A DNA stretch of 64,000 nt from Bemisia tabaci (taxonomy: Eukaryota > Arthropoda > Insecta > Hemiptera > Aleyrodidae), in contig NC_092797.1 in NCBI RefSeq assembly GCF_918797505.1, positions 46,908,157 through 46,972,156 of the forward strand, in the 5' to 3' direction. Made by a program: the position numbers and the translations under genes. How positions within the stretch are numbered: the first letter of the stretch is position 1; every line of letters starts with the position of its first letter. Below the pieces are notes generated by a model that had not been told where the DNA came from, searched no databases, and worked only from the letters and a program-made list of their open reading frames with translations. Shown piece after piece: positions 10,830 to 21,119 of the stretch.

Positions 10830-11300
10830 TCGTTTTTCCTTAGCGCGGCAGTTTACCTTACCCCACCCCTCGCCCATCCTCAAAATTGGAACCCGCTCAA
10901 CGGAGCGAGATAAAACCGCTCGCGAGCGGAAAAGCGAGGGCGCTAACAGTATCACCGGGAGGGGGGGGGGCGGGCGAAATATTGTGATCCCGATCTTCCG
11001 CGCGGTAAAAGCTGTTACAATGTTTTGTCACATTCGTCCCCGTGCGCGAGCGAGCGAGGGAACGAGCTTTCATACTCCTGACAAACGATCGTTTTACTGC
11101 CACACAGCGAGCTCCCGGCTTTACCGGGGGGGGGGGGGGGGGGGGGGCGTTCGCGGGAGTCGGTAGTCGCCCCTCCCCGCCCCGCGGACCTGCATTTAAG
11201 AGCAATAAAAAGGAATCAATTTATTAAAAGACATAATATTTAGTTGTAACAGTATGTGTTAACATAAAACTGTAAGAGCGCGCCGGGAACGGAGTGGGGG
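10830..11300. other. CpG-rich block with 10- and 22-base poly-G tracts
   Basis: G-runs lie near 10962 and at 11126-11147 (22 G). Frames on both strands are shadows of the homopolymers and CpG-rich DNA. No exon signals were found. Confidence 0.4.
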
Positions 11301-11396
11301 CGGTTAGCGATAAAATTTAGTGTGATGCGAAAGTAACTTCGCCGGTCCTCAGGCCCGGATGTCGGATCCAGCGTGCTTCGCGCCCGGCGGTGACGT

Positions 11397-11640
11397 CAGT
11401 CTTCCTAATCCCGTATCTACTTTCAGACGTTGCCAAATCTCCTCCGATAAAACATCGATTTTTCCCTACATTTTGTGAATATTTTTCCTCGAATTTTTTA
11501 GATACTTTAGATTGAATTGCGTACAAAATTCTGTAGAAAATTAGAAGGGAAATGTTAACGAGTGGCCATGAAAATTTTAATTCTATGGGAGGGGATTTGG
11601 CAACGTTTGGGGGCTGATAAGTTGTTTTTTACGCGGCGCG
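11397..11640. mobile_element. MITE, family D, diverged
   Basis: CAGACGTTGCCAAATCTCC on the left pairs with GGATTTGGCAACGTTTG on the right. The outer tips have decayed. Confidence 0.5.
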
Positions 11641-11740
11641 GTTGGATATTGGGGTTTTTGGCGGCGGGGCGGCGACCGGGGCCCGGGGAGTCGTAACGGC
11701 GCAATAAAAAGGCTTTGCCTCGTCCCGTCGTAAAATTTAG

Positions 11741-11929
11741 ATTATTTCCCCTTTGTTCGATGATTACGGCCTCTCCGCGCCGGCGTCGGTCCTCGCTGGG
11801 GTAGTCATTATCCGCGGGATAATCGCGCTCGTTCGGTTGCGATGGACGCTAGAATTGCATTGTGTGTTTAATGATGCGTTCTTGCTGAGCGGTCCGTCGC
11901 GGGCCCGCGCCGTTACGAGCAAAAACGAC
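11741..11929 (+). CDS. Weak candidate exon, 189 nt
   Basis: The donor GAC/GTAAGT from 11930 is strong. The acceptor (CGTCCCGTCGTAAAATTTAG, ending 11740) is poor. The 63 codons are open in phase 0, starting IISPLFDDYGLSAPASVLAG, with a hydrophobic run ASVLAGVVIIRGIIALV. CpG-rich composition lowers the chance of stops, so an accidental frame is quite likely. Confidence 0.2.
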
Positions 11930-12035
11930 GTAAGTCCGTCCTAGATTTTTACAATTTTTTGCGGACGAAGTGTTTTATCACGGATAAGACCTGTAAGAAT
12001 TCATTCTTCGGAATGCTCTTGTTTCGTAAGTTTTA

Positions 12036-12179
12036 ATTGGACTGCATTTTGCAATTTGGAACTATAAATTCTGGCTCTTCTGGAAAAACACTTATGTGCA
12101 CGGAGAAACTAATGGCACATACGTTGTTTCTAAACCGGGCTAGAATTTATCGTTCCAAATTGCAAAATGCAGTCCAATT
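12036..12179. mobile_element. Hairpin MITE, family K, intact
   Basis: The arms AATTGGACTGCATTTTGCAA and TTGCAAAATGCAGTCCAATT are perfect inverted repeats for 20 bases, and the match continues inward (GGAAC, AATTCT). The spacer carries GGAGAAACTAATGGCACATA, shared with other copies. Confidence 0.75.
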
Positions 12180-12389
12180 ATTGCATCATTGCATTTTTGT
12201 GTGACCATAGTCCATCGGAATTTTCCTGGATTTGTGTTTGAACGATATTGAACCATTAAAAACCATTTCGAATTTGCGTATTTTTAGTTCCCATTTAGTG
12301 GATAGTTAGCACGAAAAATATATCGCTGCACCTGAGAGTGCTCAATGAGCTGCGTTATCGGTATTTTTCATGAGATTTTCCCGATGTTG

Positions 12390-12680
12390 GATATTTTAGA
12401 AGAAATTATTTAAAAGTGAGAACACCATGTGACGTCACCAGGTGGCATCCCCCATTTCAACGTGTGTATTTTAGCAGATTAGGTAATTTGGTCGTATCTC
12501 CTCTAATAATTGCTCATACTAGAAACCATCGGTATTCTAATGCTCAGTTCACTCGGTAGTTTCTTTTTACACATAAAATTCCAAAAATTTTAGACACCCG
12601 CAAATTTTCCATCGCGCATCGTTGAGAAAGCAAAGATGGCGTCTGAAAATATACCTCCCTACCGCGATCCGTAGTCTTTA
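12390..12680 (-). repeat. Dispersed repeat O (copy 1)
   Basis: ATGTGACGTCACCAGG, TTAGCAGATTAGGTAATTTG and TCGTATCTCC recur in opposite orientation near 61790-61990 (GGAGATATGACAAAATGATC, TCCATGTGACGTCACTAAGC). The CRE-like TGACGTCA core is kept in both. Confidence 0.45.
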
Positions 12681-12699
12681 TATACAGGAATTCAATAGG

Positions 12700-13110
12700 T
12701 CATTCGCTTCATCACTATGCGTTTACCTTTCGCCGAAATGCGGGGGTCGAATCCGACCGAGGCGTCGACGCTAAGGGGGCAAGGGGCGCGATCATCGAGT
12801 CATGACCGAAAACAAGTGTCGGGGGCTAACTGAATTTATCCCGGCATTAATCGGCGTTAAAAACGACCCCGAGGTGGGCGGGAGGGGGGGGGGGGGGGTT
12901 GCAGCCCGGCGAAGCACTCGCGAGCTCGAATTATACCGCATGAATAATTCATGACCCAGTGAAACCACGTAATTAGATAGGAAGCAGGCGAATCGGCCCC
13001 GCAAGCCCCTCCGACGCGATTATGATTCTGCACTCGCTCCCCCCCCCCCCTCCGCGTGCACCGTGCCCTCTCGCTCCCCCCTCTCAAGTCGGATTACTCT
13101 CAAAAATGGG
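12700..13110. other. CpG-rich block with poly-G and poly-C tracts
   Basis: A G-run lies near 12886-12898 and a C-run near 13040. No convincing exon was found. The open frames are low-complexity shadows. Confidence 0.35.
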
Positions 13111-13355
13111 TACCCCCCTTTTTTCTTCTTTTTCTTCATACTCGTGTCCAGGTGTGCATTTTAGGTTTTTTTTTTTTTATTTGAGTATTTATTCGTTAAC
13201 TTTTTTTTAAATTATAAAGTGTCTCCCCCTCTCCCCTTTACTCAACAGCTTTATTGGGCTTTCGTTTGTTAAAGTTGTTACCTGTTGAAATTGACATCGC
13301 AATACGATTCCGGAGCGCGCAGAATGCTATTGTTTCGTTCCACAGAAATGACTTT

Positions 13356-14250
13356 TTAACCCGTATTGTTAGATGCCAAGGTGGGTCAAATGGACCCAAG
13401 GCTTGTTAAAAACACGTGATCCGTGGTTTGTGTGGGGCTGGTTCTTATGAGCTTTAGACATAGGTCTGCAAATACATCCTAAAAAAATCAGACGTCAAAT
13501 TGAAAAAAGAGATGAAAATCGAGTGTCAACATAGCTAAAGATAGGAGAGACTTAATCGGACCCCATTTCTTAACTTCTCTCCCGAATCCGAGCGATAGAA
13601 ACCACAAAGCGGATCATTGCAAGTTCACGCCTCGCGCCATGGCGCCTTCAATTTTTTAGACGCAACACGGACATCCATCAAGTACGAATAGTTGTATCTC
13701 TGCGCCGTCATCAACGCGCATCCTTTCCCTTGCCCTGTTTCCATGTTCTGTTTGTCTCATCGGTAGTTGTGCTTCACGCGCTGCGTAAGCAACACAGCTG
13801 AAGATAGGAGAGACGTATGCGGGCCTCTTTTTTTAACTTTCCTCCCGAATTCGTGCGACACCTCATTGCCAGCACAGAGCAAGTTTACGTCTCGCGCCAT
13901 CGCGCCTTCAGTTTTGTAGACGCAACACAGACATCCATCAACCACGAATAGTTGTATCTCTGCGCCGTCATCAACGCGCATCCTTTCCCTTGCCCTGTTT
14001 CCATGTTCTGTTTGTCTCATCGGTAGTTGTGCTTCACGCGCTGCGTAAGCAACACAGCTGAAGATAGGAGAGACGTATGCGGGCCTCTTTTTTTAACTTT
14101 CCTCCCGAATTCGTGCGACACCTCATTGCCAGCACAGAGCAAGTTTACGTCTCGCGCCATCGCGCCTTCAGTTTTGTAGACGCAACACAGACATCCATCA
14201 ACCACGAATAGTTGTATCTCTGCGCCGTTATGAACGTGCAATGAATTGAT
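13356..14250 (+). mobile_element. TTAA-flanked repeat, family B (copy 2)
   Basis: It begins TTAA-CCCGTATTGTTAGATGC, then GGGTCAAATGGACCC and AAAAACACGTG as in copy 1. The foldback insertion of copy 1 is absent, so this copy shows the empty site. The 3' part contains an exact 260-bp tandem duplication (separate entry). No transposase is recognisable. Confidence 0.45.
13701..14220 (+). repeat. Two identical 260-bp tandem units
   Basis: Bases 13701-13960 and 13961-14220 appear identical on reading; TGCGCCGTCA starts at 13701 and 13961, with TGCGCCGTTA at 14221. A third, diverged part-unit precedes them. The duplicated minus-strand 87-codon frames are a by-product. The identity implies a very recent duplication or gene conversion. 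Confidence 0.85.
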
Positions 14251-14339
14251 GTAAAATGAACATGGAAGCATATGGCACAATATCCGGCGGAGAAGACGTT
14301 TATTTTAAAAAATTCGACTATTAAGTACATGCACTTTCG

Positions 14340-14560
14340 ATGAAAATGAAAAATAATTGAAATTTTGATTTTAATGAATGAGCCATTCAGCTACGCCAAT
14401 GGTGGAAAATTGAATATAACCAACGATTTAAATTTTTTAGAGCTTTTAGGCGCCAAGAAAAGTTAATAATTAAAAAATACTTTAAAATCTCAAAGAAATC
14501 AATACTTTTAGAGTTTTAAAGTTTAAGCAAATCAATTTTAGAATCCAAACGAAAACAATC
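14340..14560. other. AT-rich stretch, nothing recognised
   Basis: The sequence is A/T-rich with TTAATAATTAAAAAATAC and no exon signals. Confidence 0.3.
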
Positions 14561-15060
14561 GTTGCTGAAACACGGACCGATCTGGCATCCGGACTCGCCT
14601 ATTAAAGCCGAGAGCTCACGCAAAGCCACTCCAACCCGGTATAGAAGCGCCGCCGATACCCGGGAGGGGGCACTAAAAACAATGAGGGCCCCCAGGAGGG
14701 GGGAGCGGGGGGGGGGGGCTCGAGACGGTGAGCAGTAATTAATGAGGAGTTGCGACGAGATTCGCCCGCGGGCTCGACTAAACTGCAACAGGAGTTGAAG
14801 TAATTTCAACGAGGCGAGGCGCCGCCGACGCCAGTGCCGCCGGTCCCGGCCAATTCCTGCCGAACGCTTCAGCTTCACTTCGACTGCAATTTTTACCCGC
14901 TCGTTTAGCTCGCCGAAAGGGCTCTCGGGGAAAGAACCCCTGGAATTACATTCCCGGCTCCGTCTTTCTATCGTCTTAGCGTTTATTATGAAAACCTGGG
15001 GGGTCTTCTTCCTTGGCCGCCAAGCGGCGCAAGCTCAACCCCCGAGAGAAGCTCTGTGAT
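14561..15060. other. CpG-rich, repeat-free block
   Basis: It contains a G-run at about 14709-14718, AATTAATGAGGAG and GCGCCGCCGACGCCAG. Minus-strand frames are open because stops are rare. It may be regulatory. Confidence 0.3.
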
Positions 15061-15104
15061 TTAGGAAACGGGAAATTTTCCTGTTGATATTTTCTCATAA
15101 TTAA

Positions 15105-15530
15105 AGGGTGTCTACCATCCATAAAAACCGGGAAATGCCAGGCAGGATGACATCAGGACAAATCGTCGCTCCTCTGAAGTAAGGGCGTATCTCGATTTCC
15201 TTATGAGCCTCAGGAAGCATGGGTAAATAATTAGGTTAAACAAGGCTCATTTAGAAATTAAGGTACGCCCTTACGTCCGAGTCGACCAAATCAGGAAATT
15301 TTAAAGGAAAATCAGTCATTGATTAGGAAATTCTATGATTTAAGCATTTTTCGAACATTTGATTCAATTGCTGATTTTTTAAATTAAAAAAAAAATTCAA
15401 TATATTCGCGCAAAAATCAGGAATTTTTTCTTTCAAAGAACAGGAAAATATTATAGGAAAATCCAAAATGAAGTTTTAGTTCGGGAAAATCAGAGCACTG
15501 AAAAACGAAGAAATTTCGGTAACCCTGTTG
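15105..15530 (+). mobile_element. Family H-like element carrying a nested family F element
   Basis: AAGGGTGTCTACCATCC and TAAAAACCGGGAAATGCCAG open it, and GGTAACCCTG closes it. Between them run ATCAGGAAATT motifs. The family F palindrome at 15163-15286 interrupts CAGGACAAA/AAATCAGG, duplicating AAA. Confidence 0.5.
15163..15286. mobile_element. Palindromic MITE, family F, nested in family H
   Basis: The left arm TCGTCGCTCCTCTGAAGTAA-GGGCGTATCTCG is inverted as GTACGCCCTTACGTCCGAGT. The centre has the ATGAGCC...GGCTCAT sub-hairpin shared by all copies. Confidence 0.65.
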
Positions 15531-15625
15531 GAAATTTTCTCGTAATATTTGATCAACTCATTCCCGAACGCCTTTTTGCATCTTATCTCTTATTCCGTGT
15601 GCTCTTGTGATCCTCGTAACTGCGT

Positions 15626-15880
15626 TCGTCGTCTCTGGGACGAGGGCACATAACTTCATTCCAAGGTTGCAAAATTGACTCAAACCATTCATTTTTTTAC
15701 AAGAATATACCCGTGCAATTTTTGTCAAAAATTTGTCCAATTTTTTCATGGGATCAGAAGAAAAATCAGTGAAATTTTCAGTTAGGGATGCCCAAAAATT
15801 TCTTGATAAAAATGCAGTCTGCGAGGATAAATTTGGCAACATTGAAATGTAGTTACACTTTTCTTGGGTGAAACTACGAA
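15626..15880. mobile_element. MITE, family E (copy 3)
   Basis: TTCGTCGTCTCTGGGACGAG leads to CTTCATTCCAAGGTTGCAAA. The right arm reads TTTGGCAACATTGAAATGTA and ends near ACTACGAA. Confidence 0.65.
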
Positions 15881-16020
15881 TTTTCCAAGCCGAGAATGCT
15901 GGAGCCAATCAGAAACGGATTCCACACATCTCAACTCTCTTCATGAAAACACTTCGCACTCAACCACGTGTGTACTTTATCTCTGCGTTTTTCTAACCAG
16001 TTTTTCCTCACTTGTTTCAG

Positions 16021-16128
16021 ATCGTCAACAATCACCTGGGGATCGGCGACGGACCAGGGACGAGCGACGAGAGCGGGCGCGAGCGGCTCAGGGACACTCG
16101 ATGCAGCTCCCACGACCGGCTCAGCGAC
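16021..16128 (+). CDS. Candidate internal exon, 108 nt, unknown gene (unit 1)
   Basis: This is the best internal exon in the window. The acceptor tract TTTTTCCTCACTTGTTTCAG ends at 16020. The donor GAC/GTAAGTACC starts at 16129. The 36 codons are open in phase 0, reading IVNNHLGIGDGPGTSDESGR and continuing through ERLRD, CSSHD and ending RLSD. The peptide is hydrophilic, rich in Ser/Asp/Arg and free of membrane segments, so it probably lies in a disordered linker. Joined to the 28414 exon it gives RLSD-CDSEGDDDK, a coherent acidic, casein-kinase-like stretch. Codons end in G/C far more often than the AT-rich flanks. I do not recognise the family. Confidence 0.5.
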
Positions 16129-16139
16129 GTAAGTACCCC

Positions 16140-17340
16140 AGATCCCTCCGTCCCTCTCCCCACAGCCCCCCGCCCCCCGCAAGGGTGGATTATCCCGCTG
16201 ATCCCGGCTCATCCTGGCTCACCGCGCGTCCTGTCGTTTAGCGCCTTCGTGTCAATATCGCGGATTCGAATCGATTGAAGGGACAGCTACGCACGGTGAT
16301 GCCAAAGTTCGCTGATAAAAAGCAAATTAATGGATAAATAAATTAATGACTTGAAATCGAACGGAGTCGTTTTCAAAAAATGAAGAGTGAAAATTCAAAA
16401 CTTGATCAAGTTTTACTAAGATTGAGCAAATATCTTTCTCATTTATCGGGTATTCAGTAGTAGCTTGAGAATAACAATTATTTTCGTAAAATTATGATCG
16501 AATATGGATAGAGGATGGAAAAAGCTCTGGAGTATAAATATATTCCGGATACAAAGTCCATGAATCAAACCAAATTACTGAAAAAAGTAAAGAGCCTTCA
16601 CAACTTCACAGCCCAGAATTCATGTAATGCAACTGTAAGAGTCCAAATCGATGAAAACGTGGGCGCAAATGTGATTTCGCCTTCAATTTCATCGCTATGC
16701 AATATTAACCACTTGGGAGTTGATATAGTTGTATCACGCTTTTTGCGCATGATGCAGCGTTTAAATAAGAAAAGATATTGATCGTAAAAAACTGAAATCA
16801 CGTATCTCAGCTGGCGATGTTGCAGATTGTCAAAAACATTTTTTTTATTAATTTTATTTCAAAGTAACACTAATTCAACTTCCGATCGAGAAATTCGCAT
16901 TCTTAAGAGCGTGCGTTGAATCAACCGTGTATCTGCTCGCAGAGGGCACACTGCACTTCGAAGAATTGTTTGTCCATTTAAAGAGGTACATAAATATCAA
17001 TAAATCCGGTCAAAAATGTGATAAAATTCAGCACAGGCGAAGAGTAATAGAAAACAAGCTGGGTAACAGTCAGAGGGAAGCGGGGGCGGACCAGATAACC
17101 GATTCGGCGTATTATTCTGCGAGCGTCGTCGGTTACAGATTTCGAAAACGACGCCCTTTTCCAGCGCATCGGACGCACTGTCGGTTGCAGATAAAAATTG
17201 AGTGCCGATGAAAACACCCCCAGAAAAGAACGCCCCCCCCCCCCGGCCCGTCCTTGGTAACGCTTAAGAGACGGTATTACACTCACTGGCGAGCACACTG
17301 TAGTCTCTTTATTAACCTTCCCCGCGTACGTAACTCCGCC
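16140..17340. other. Intronic stretch, no further gene recognised
   Basis: It contains an ATG-initiated 88-codon frame (16515-16781) preceded by TATAAATATATTCC-like sequence, but without splice signals or recognisable residues I do not call it. A C-run lies near 17230-17242. Confidence 0.3.
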
Positions 17341-17345
17341 GTAAA

Positions 17346-18192
17346 CTGCCGCACTAAAGAACTCCATATGAGCACCAAATGTTGCCAAATTTCTCCCAAA
17401 TAATACATTTTTTCTTAAAATCAGAAATTTTAGTCATAATCTAGTCAGATTTTTTTTTCATAAAGCTATGGATATTTTCCCTTGAAATTTTTGACTTGGT
17501 GGATAAATTGGGACTGACATTCTCGGCAGTGTGTAAAGAAAAAATTGCCACGTTCTCTCGAAAATTTGAAGCATTCAAGACCAAAAAGGGCACTAGTCAT
17601 GTTTTGGATGAAACTGAGATGATAGCAGCACTGAATAATATCTTCAGTTGAGTAAAAAGAACTTGGATTACATTTTGGGAGGTTAGTGGGAAACTTACCC
17701 CTCAAGATTTTGAAAATACCGGACTAAACTCAGGAAAATAAAATCGTTGAATGTACTTGGCTGACGATCGATATTTTTTACCGTTCACGTCAATATTGTC
17801 CTTGAAAAGAATTTTCTCAAATTTCACCATTGAAGCGTTAGGATCGAAAGAGCACGAAGTCAACTGGGATTCATGAGATGTAAAAAGAGAGTATCGAAAA
17901 GGCACAAATCCATTTTTCCATTCAAGAAATTCCGAGAGTAATATCAACTTTGACTTCTTGAAATTTGTACGTCTAATCACACTGGTCCTGCGCTACTATT
18001 TAAATTTTAGCCCAGAAAGTCCTCCAGGGTAAAAAAACTTTAAGTTTATCGCGGTTTCATAAAAGTCGTGAAAAAAGTTCACAAGACAAACGACTTCTTG
18101 CCCGTCTGATCCTACATGCTTCATTTCTATCATACGAAGAGACATTTGGCAGCGTCCCATCGTACATACGTCGTTTTTCCTCAACTCGGCAG
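17346..18192 (-). mobile_element. Long (847-bp) member of family D with 4-bp TSD
   Basis: The left end CTGCCGCACTAAAGAACTCC-ATATGAGC and the right end CATACGTCGTTTTTCCTCAACTCGGCAG (split after CCTCAACT) are family D tips. TAAA flanks both sides (17342-17345 and 18193-18196). Most family members are about 255 bp, so this copy has about 600 bp of extra interior. The interior holds three consecutive minus-strand frames (17996-18202, 17702-17980, 17466-17705), which could be a remnant of the parent element's gene. The alternative is two broken copies that happen to face each other. Confidence 0.5.
17702..17980 (-). CDS. 92-codon ORF inside the long family D element
   Basis: It starts at ATG (MIRRTNFKKSKLILLSEFLE) and contains SCSFDPNASMVKFEKILFKD and a Tyr/Phe-rich tail. 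It ends just before CCTTGAGG/GTAAG, a minus-strand donor-like site at 17697-17693. It matches nothing I know, and no DDE or zinc-finger pattern is visible. It may be a degraded transposase segment or a chance frame. Confidence 0.2.
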   Translation of the reverse strand: MIRRTNFKKSKLILLSEFLEWKNGFVPFRYSLFTSHESQLTSCSFDPNASMVKFEKILFKDNIDVNGKKYRSSAKYIQRFYFPEFSPVFSKS

Positions 18193-18326
18193 TAAAAGAC
18201 ACCCCCCCCCTCTCCCCCTCGGGCTGCGAACAATTTTCGACGGCTTATGTCTCCGGAATAAAATCTTCCCCGCAGCCCTCGCAGCGCTCTTAAGAGATCC
18301 CGCTCGGGGTCTCGAGATGATAAAAC

Positions 18327-18448
18327 ATCGCTCCTTTGACCTAAGGGCGTATCTCGATTTGCACATGAGCCCCAGAAAGCATGGATTTATATGGAGAACA
18401 GGGCTCAAGTGGAAATCGAGATACGCCCTTACGTCAGAGGCGCGACGA
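18327..18448. mobile_element. Palindromic MITE, family F
   Basis: ATCGCTCCTTTGACCTAAGG and GGGCGTATCTCGATTTGC face GAAATCGAGATACGCCCTTA and CGTCAGAGGCGCGACG. The internal GAGCCCCAGAAAGC/CAGGGCTC sub-hairpin is intact. Confidence 0.7.
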
Positions 18449-18777
18449 AAAGTGATTGGCTCGCGCGGGGTCCGATAGAGGGGAGATTCCCCCCATAAAA
18501 GGGATGTTCCGAGGGACAGACTGCGGCAATAAACGGGGCAAAAAACGAGCTCCGAAAGACGTAACGGCCCGAGGGGGGTTAATCATAACGACGGCACGAC
18601 GTCTGGTGCCCGATACGGCGCGGAATTTAATCTGCGGGTCCTTGTTTTTTTTCGGGCCGCCTTTTTAGCATTTTCCGAACCTTACGCGAGGATGTTTTCT
18701 TTCTGGTTTTTTTATTTTATTTCGCTCCTTTTTTGCTTCGTTTTTTCGGTTTTTTATTCACTTTTCCTTTCGTGGAG

Positions 18778-18865
18778 GAATACTTTTATCGAGCACCCAG
18801 CTGCTTCTAAAGTTGAAACGACTGTAGACCCTCCAGTGAACAAACCTCATCTCAAGCGCTTCAAT
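18778..18865 (+). CDS. Weak candidate exon after a long T-rich tract
   Basis: About 80 bases of T/C-rich DNA precede an AG at 18776-18777. GTGAGC follows AAT at 18866. One frame is open and hydrophilic (IEHPAASKVETTVDPPVNKP, then HLKRFN). The length of 88 nt (or 65 nt from the alternative CCCAG at 18800) is not a multiple of three. This frame could be real coding sequence, but the acceptor is ambiguous. Confidence 0.2.
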
Positions 18866-18969
18866 GTGAGCTTAATTTTCAAAATTTCAGGGAGTTCTAT
18901 TAGATTTTTGATGCGCCCCATTTTCAGTAACGAGTTCTTGAAATTTCAAGGAAACCTCGGATAAGGCAG

Positions 18970-19430
18970 AAAATCGCACTCAGCCGTGAAAATTGCAGCA
19001 TGTAACCAAACATTGAATCTCCGATTTTGTCAAAACTTTGGTCGGTTTCGCTTTGACATCTTGGGAGCATAAAGTTTGCGCTAGGATTCACAAAAAGCAA
19101 TTCTTATTCAAAATCCTGGAGATGTCATGGAAACGTCAGACAATTTCGTGCTGAAAACCTTGCAAAATTTAGGAAAAGTCATGACTTTATTTAATCATAG
19201 ACAACGTCGTTCTGCGCCCTGCTGTACAATTCAAGTCAGACGTCAGAACACGTGAACAATATTTAATGCACCGCACCGTATTTTCATCACTTGTTCAAGT
19301 TAATGCAATGTCTTTCTGAAATCCAATTCATTTTATTTTTATTTTTTTACCTTAAGAATTTTAGCCCTGATTTTGTTTTCCAAACTCCCTCTAACAAAGG
19401 GTATATTTTACACTTCCAATATTGGAGAAA
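18970..19430. other. AT-rich stretch, nothing recognised
   Basis: No exon signals or known repeat arms were found. A T-run lies around 19331-19347. Confidence 0.25.
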
Positions 19431-19449
19431 TCACTACAGAGCGTGAATA

Positions 19450-19760
19450 CTTACGGAACACACAAATCACACCCTCCTCGCTCCGCGATTAACCCACAGC
19501 CTCGCAATTTCCGAGCGCTCCTCCCTTCCGAGTTCTCGTCGCATCCTCCCAGCCGAGCTGTCCCCTCTGGAAACGCCTGAGCTCCGAACGGGTGGGGGCC
19601 CGTTTACTTCGAGGAGGCGCAAAATTAATTTGTCTTGTTTGATTAACTCAACACGACGCGACGCCGCTTAACTGCGTTGTAAGAGGTATTTGCCAGAGGG
19701 GTGGGGGCCGGGTGGAAGAACGCGGATTTCACGCTCCGGGAATAACTCCCTATGACGAGT
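19450..19760. other. CpG-rich block, repeat-free
   Basis: It contains AAAATTAATTTGTC and GATTAACTCAACACG homeodomain-like cores among CpG-rich DNA. No exon signals were found. It is a possible regulatory element. Confidence 0.25.
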
Positions 19761-19985
19761 GACAAGTTCTCCCGCCAGGCAGCGCTGCCGTGTCGCCTCG
19801 AGTCTGGATCGAAAGTCGAGAATCGAAAAGCTTAATTTTCAAACATACCAAAAGGAACCGTATCCGCCTACCAATAATGGGTGAATTATGTCCACTGGAG
19901 TGTAATCTCAGGCACTGATTGTAAGAGAAAAAGATCGGTTTGGAGAATCGCAGTGCAGTGTCCTATACCGGCGGTCCTCCTCGGC

Positions 19986-20304
19986 CATAGAGAAAAAAAA
20001 GGAGGTGTTTGCATTTCGGGCATCTTGGAATTTTTCATAGAGAATCTATAGCTTTGATGACGTCATTGGGTACAGCGACGTTTTTATCCTGTCGATTTTC
20101 TTGGAAATGGTGTAATTTAAGGGAAAAAGTCATTCTATAAAAAGTGCTTGAAATTAAATAAAGAGTTGATTTAAGTAAAAAAATCGGACATTATGGTCCG
20201 TTTTTACAGCGTCAACATAACCCTCAACGAGCGTCTTGTTTACATTGATGACGTAGGTGGGTACAAATCCTCAAGATGCAAACACCTCCTTTTTTTTCTC
20301 TATG
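19986..20304. mobile_element. Mutator-like non-autonomous element, perfect 9-bp TSD
   Basis: CATAGAGAAAAAAAAGGAGG...TGTTTGCAT at the left is inverted at the right (ATGCAAACACC...TTTTTCTCTATG), giving a near-perfect 29-bp arm. CTCCTCGGC flanks it exactly on both sides (19977-19985 and 20305-20313). A 9-bp duplication with long arms is typical of Mutator-like elements. The 319-bp interior, with ATGACGTCATTGGG and an inner GATGACGTAGGTGGG, is non-coding. Confidence 0.75.
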
Positions 20305-20359
20305 CTCCTCGGCTAATGCAAACTCATGAGGAACTCAGAGGCTCATGTGATCAATCTTT

Positions 20360-20700
20360 TGACCCTTGTCCGTGTTGCATCTTCAAAATTGAAGGCGCGA
20401 TGGCGCCAGGCGTGAACCTCCAATACTTCGCTCCATCCTAACAATGAGGTGTCGCTCAGAGTCGGGAGAAAAGTTTCAAAACGAGGCCCGATTGTATCTC
20501 TCCTTTCTTTACCTGGGTTTCTCACGTATTTCGTAAAGCACCACCATAAACATTCAAATTCAACCATCATAACATGGAAATAGATCGAGGGAAAGGACAC
20601 GCGTTGATAACGGCGCAGAGATACAACTATTCGTGCTCGATGGATGTCCGTGTTGCATTTGGAAAATGGAAGGCGCGATGACCGACTGACAAGGAGCCTC
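20360..20700 (-). mobile_element. Family B fragments, inverted (copy 3)
   Basis: AAGGCGCGATGGCGCCAGGC and, further on, CGGCGCAGAGATACAACTAT-TCG and GATGGATGTCCGTGTTGCAT are reverse complements of blocks in the copies at 4840 and 13356. It is rearranged and non-coding. Confidence 0.55.
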
Positions 20701-20828
20701 GCTCAGTCTTCTGATTCGGAAGATGAGACATTCGCGATCGAAGCTGCACTTAGTGACGTAACACGTGAAAATGACGTGCAAATCGGTCGCGAATGTTATG
20801 TCTCTCAATCTTCCTTTTTCTTTTCGTA

Positions 20829-20942
20829 GTTCCTCTAGCATAATTCGATTTTTGCATGAGCCCCAGAAAGCACGGATTCATACGTAAATTGGGGGTCACT
20901 TGGAAATTAAGATACCTACGCCCTTACGTCAGAGTGGCGACG
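20829..20942. mobile_element. Palindromic MITE, family F, left arm truncated
   Basis: The right arm ACGCCCTTACGTCAGAGTGG and the central GCATGAGCCCCAGAAAGCAC are intact; the left TAAGGGCGTA has been lost. Confidence 0.6.
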
Positions 20943-20992
20943 ATTTCTACATGCCAAAAGCCGGCACCGTCGTTCGGAACCCGAGATGAATT

Positions 20993-21114
20993 AGTCGCTT
21001 TCTGACGTAAGGGCGTAACTCGATTTCCGCATGAACCCCAGAAAGCATGCATTCGTACGGAAAACAGGGCTCACGTGGAAATTAAGATACGTTGTTACTT
21101 GAGAGGGGCGACGA
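20993..21114. mobile_element. Palindromic MITE, family F
   Basis: TCGCTTTCTGACGTAAGGGC-GTAACTCG is mirrored by AAGATACGTTGTTACTTGAG-AGGGGCGACGA. It lies about 50 bp from the previous copy, in the same orientation. Confidence 0.65.
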
Positions 21115-21119
21115 AGGCG

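Noticed and set aside
16515..16781. ATG-initiated 88-codon frame after the 16021 exon
   Set aside because: No homology recognised, no splice sites in phase, and a comparable minus-strand frame overlaps it.
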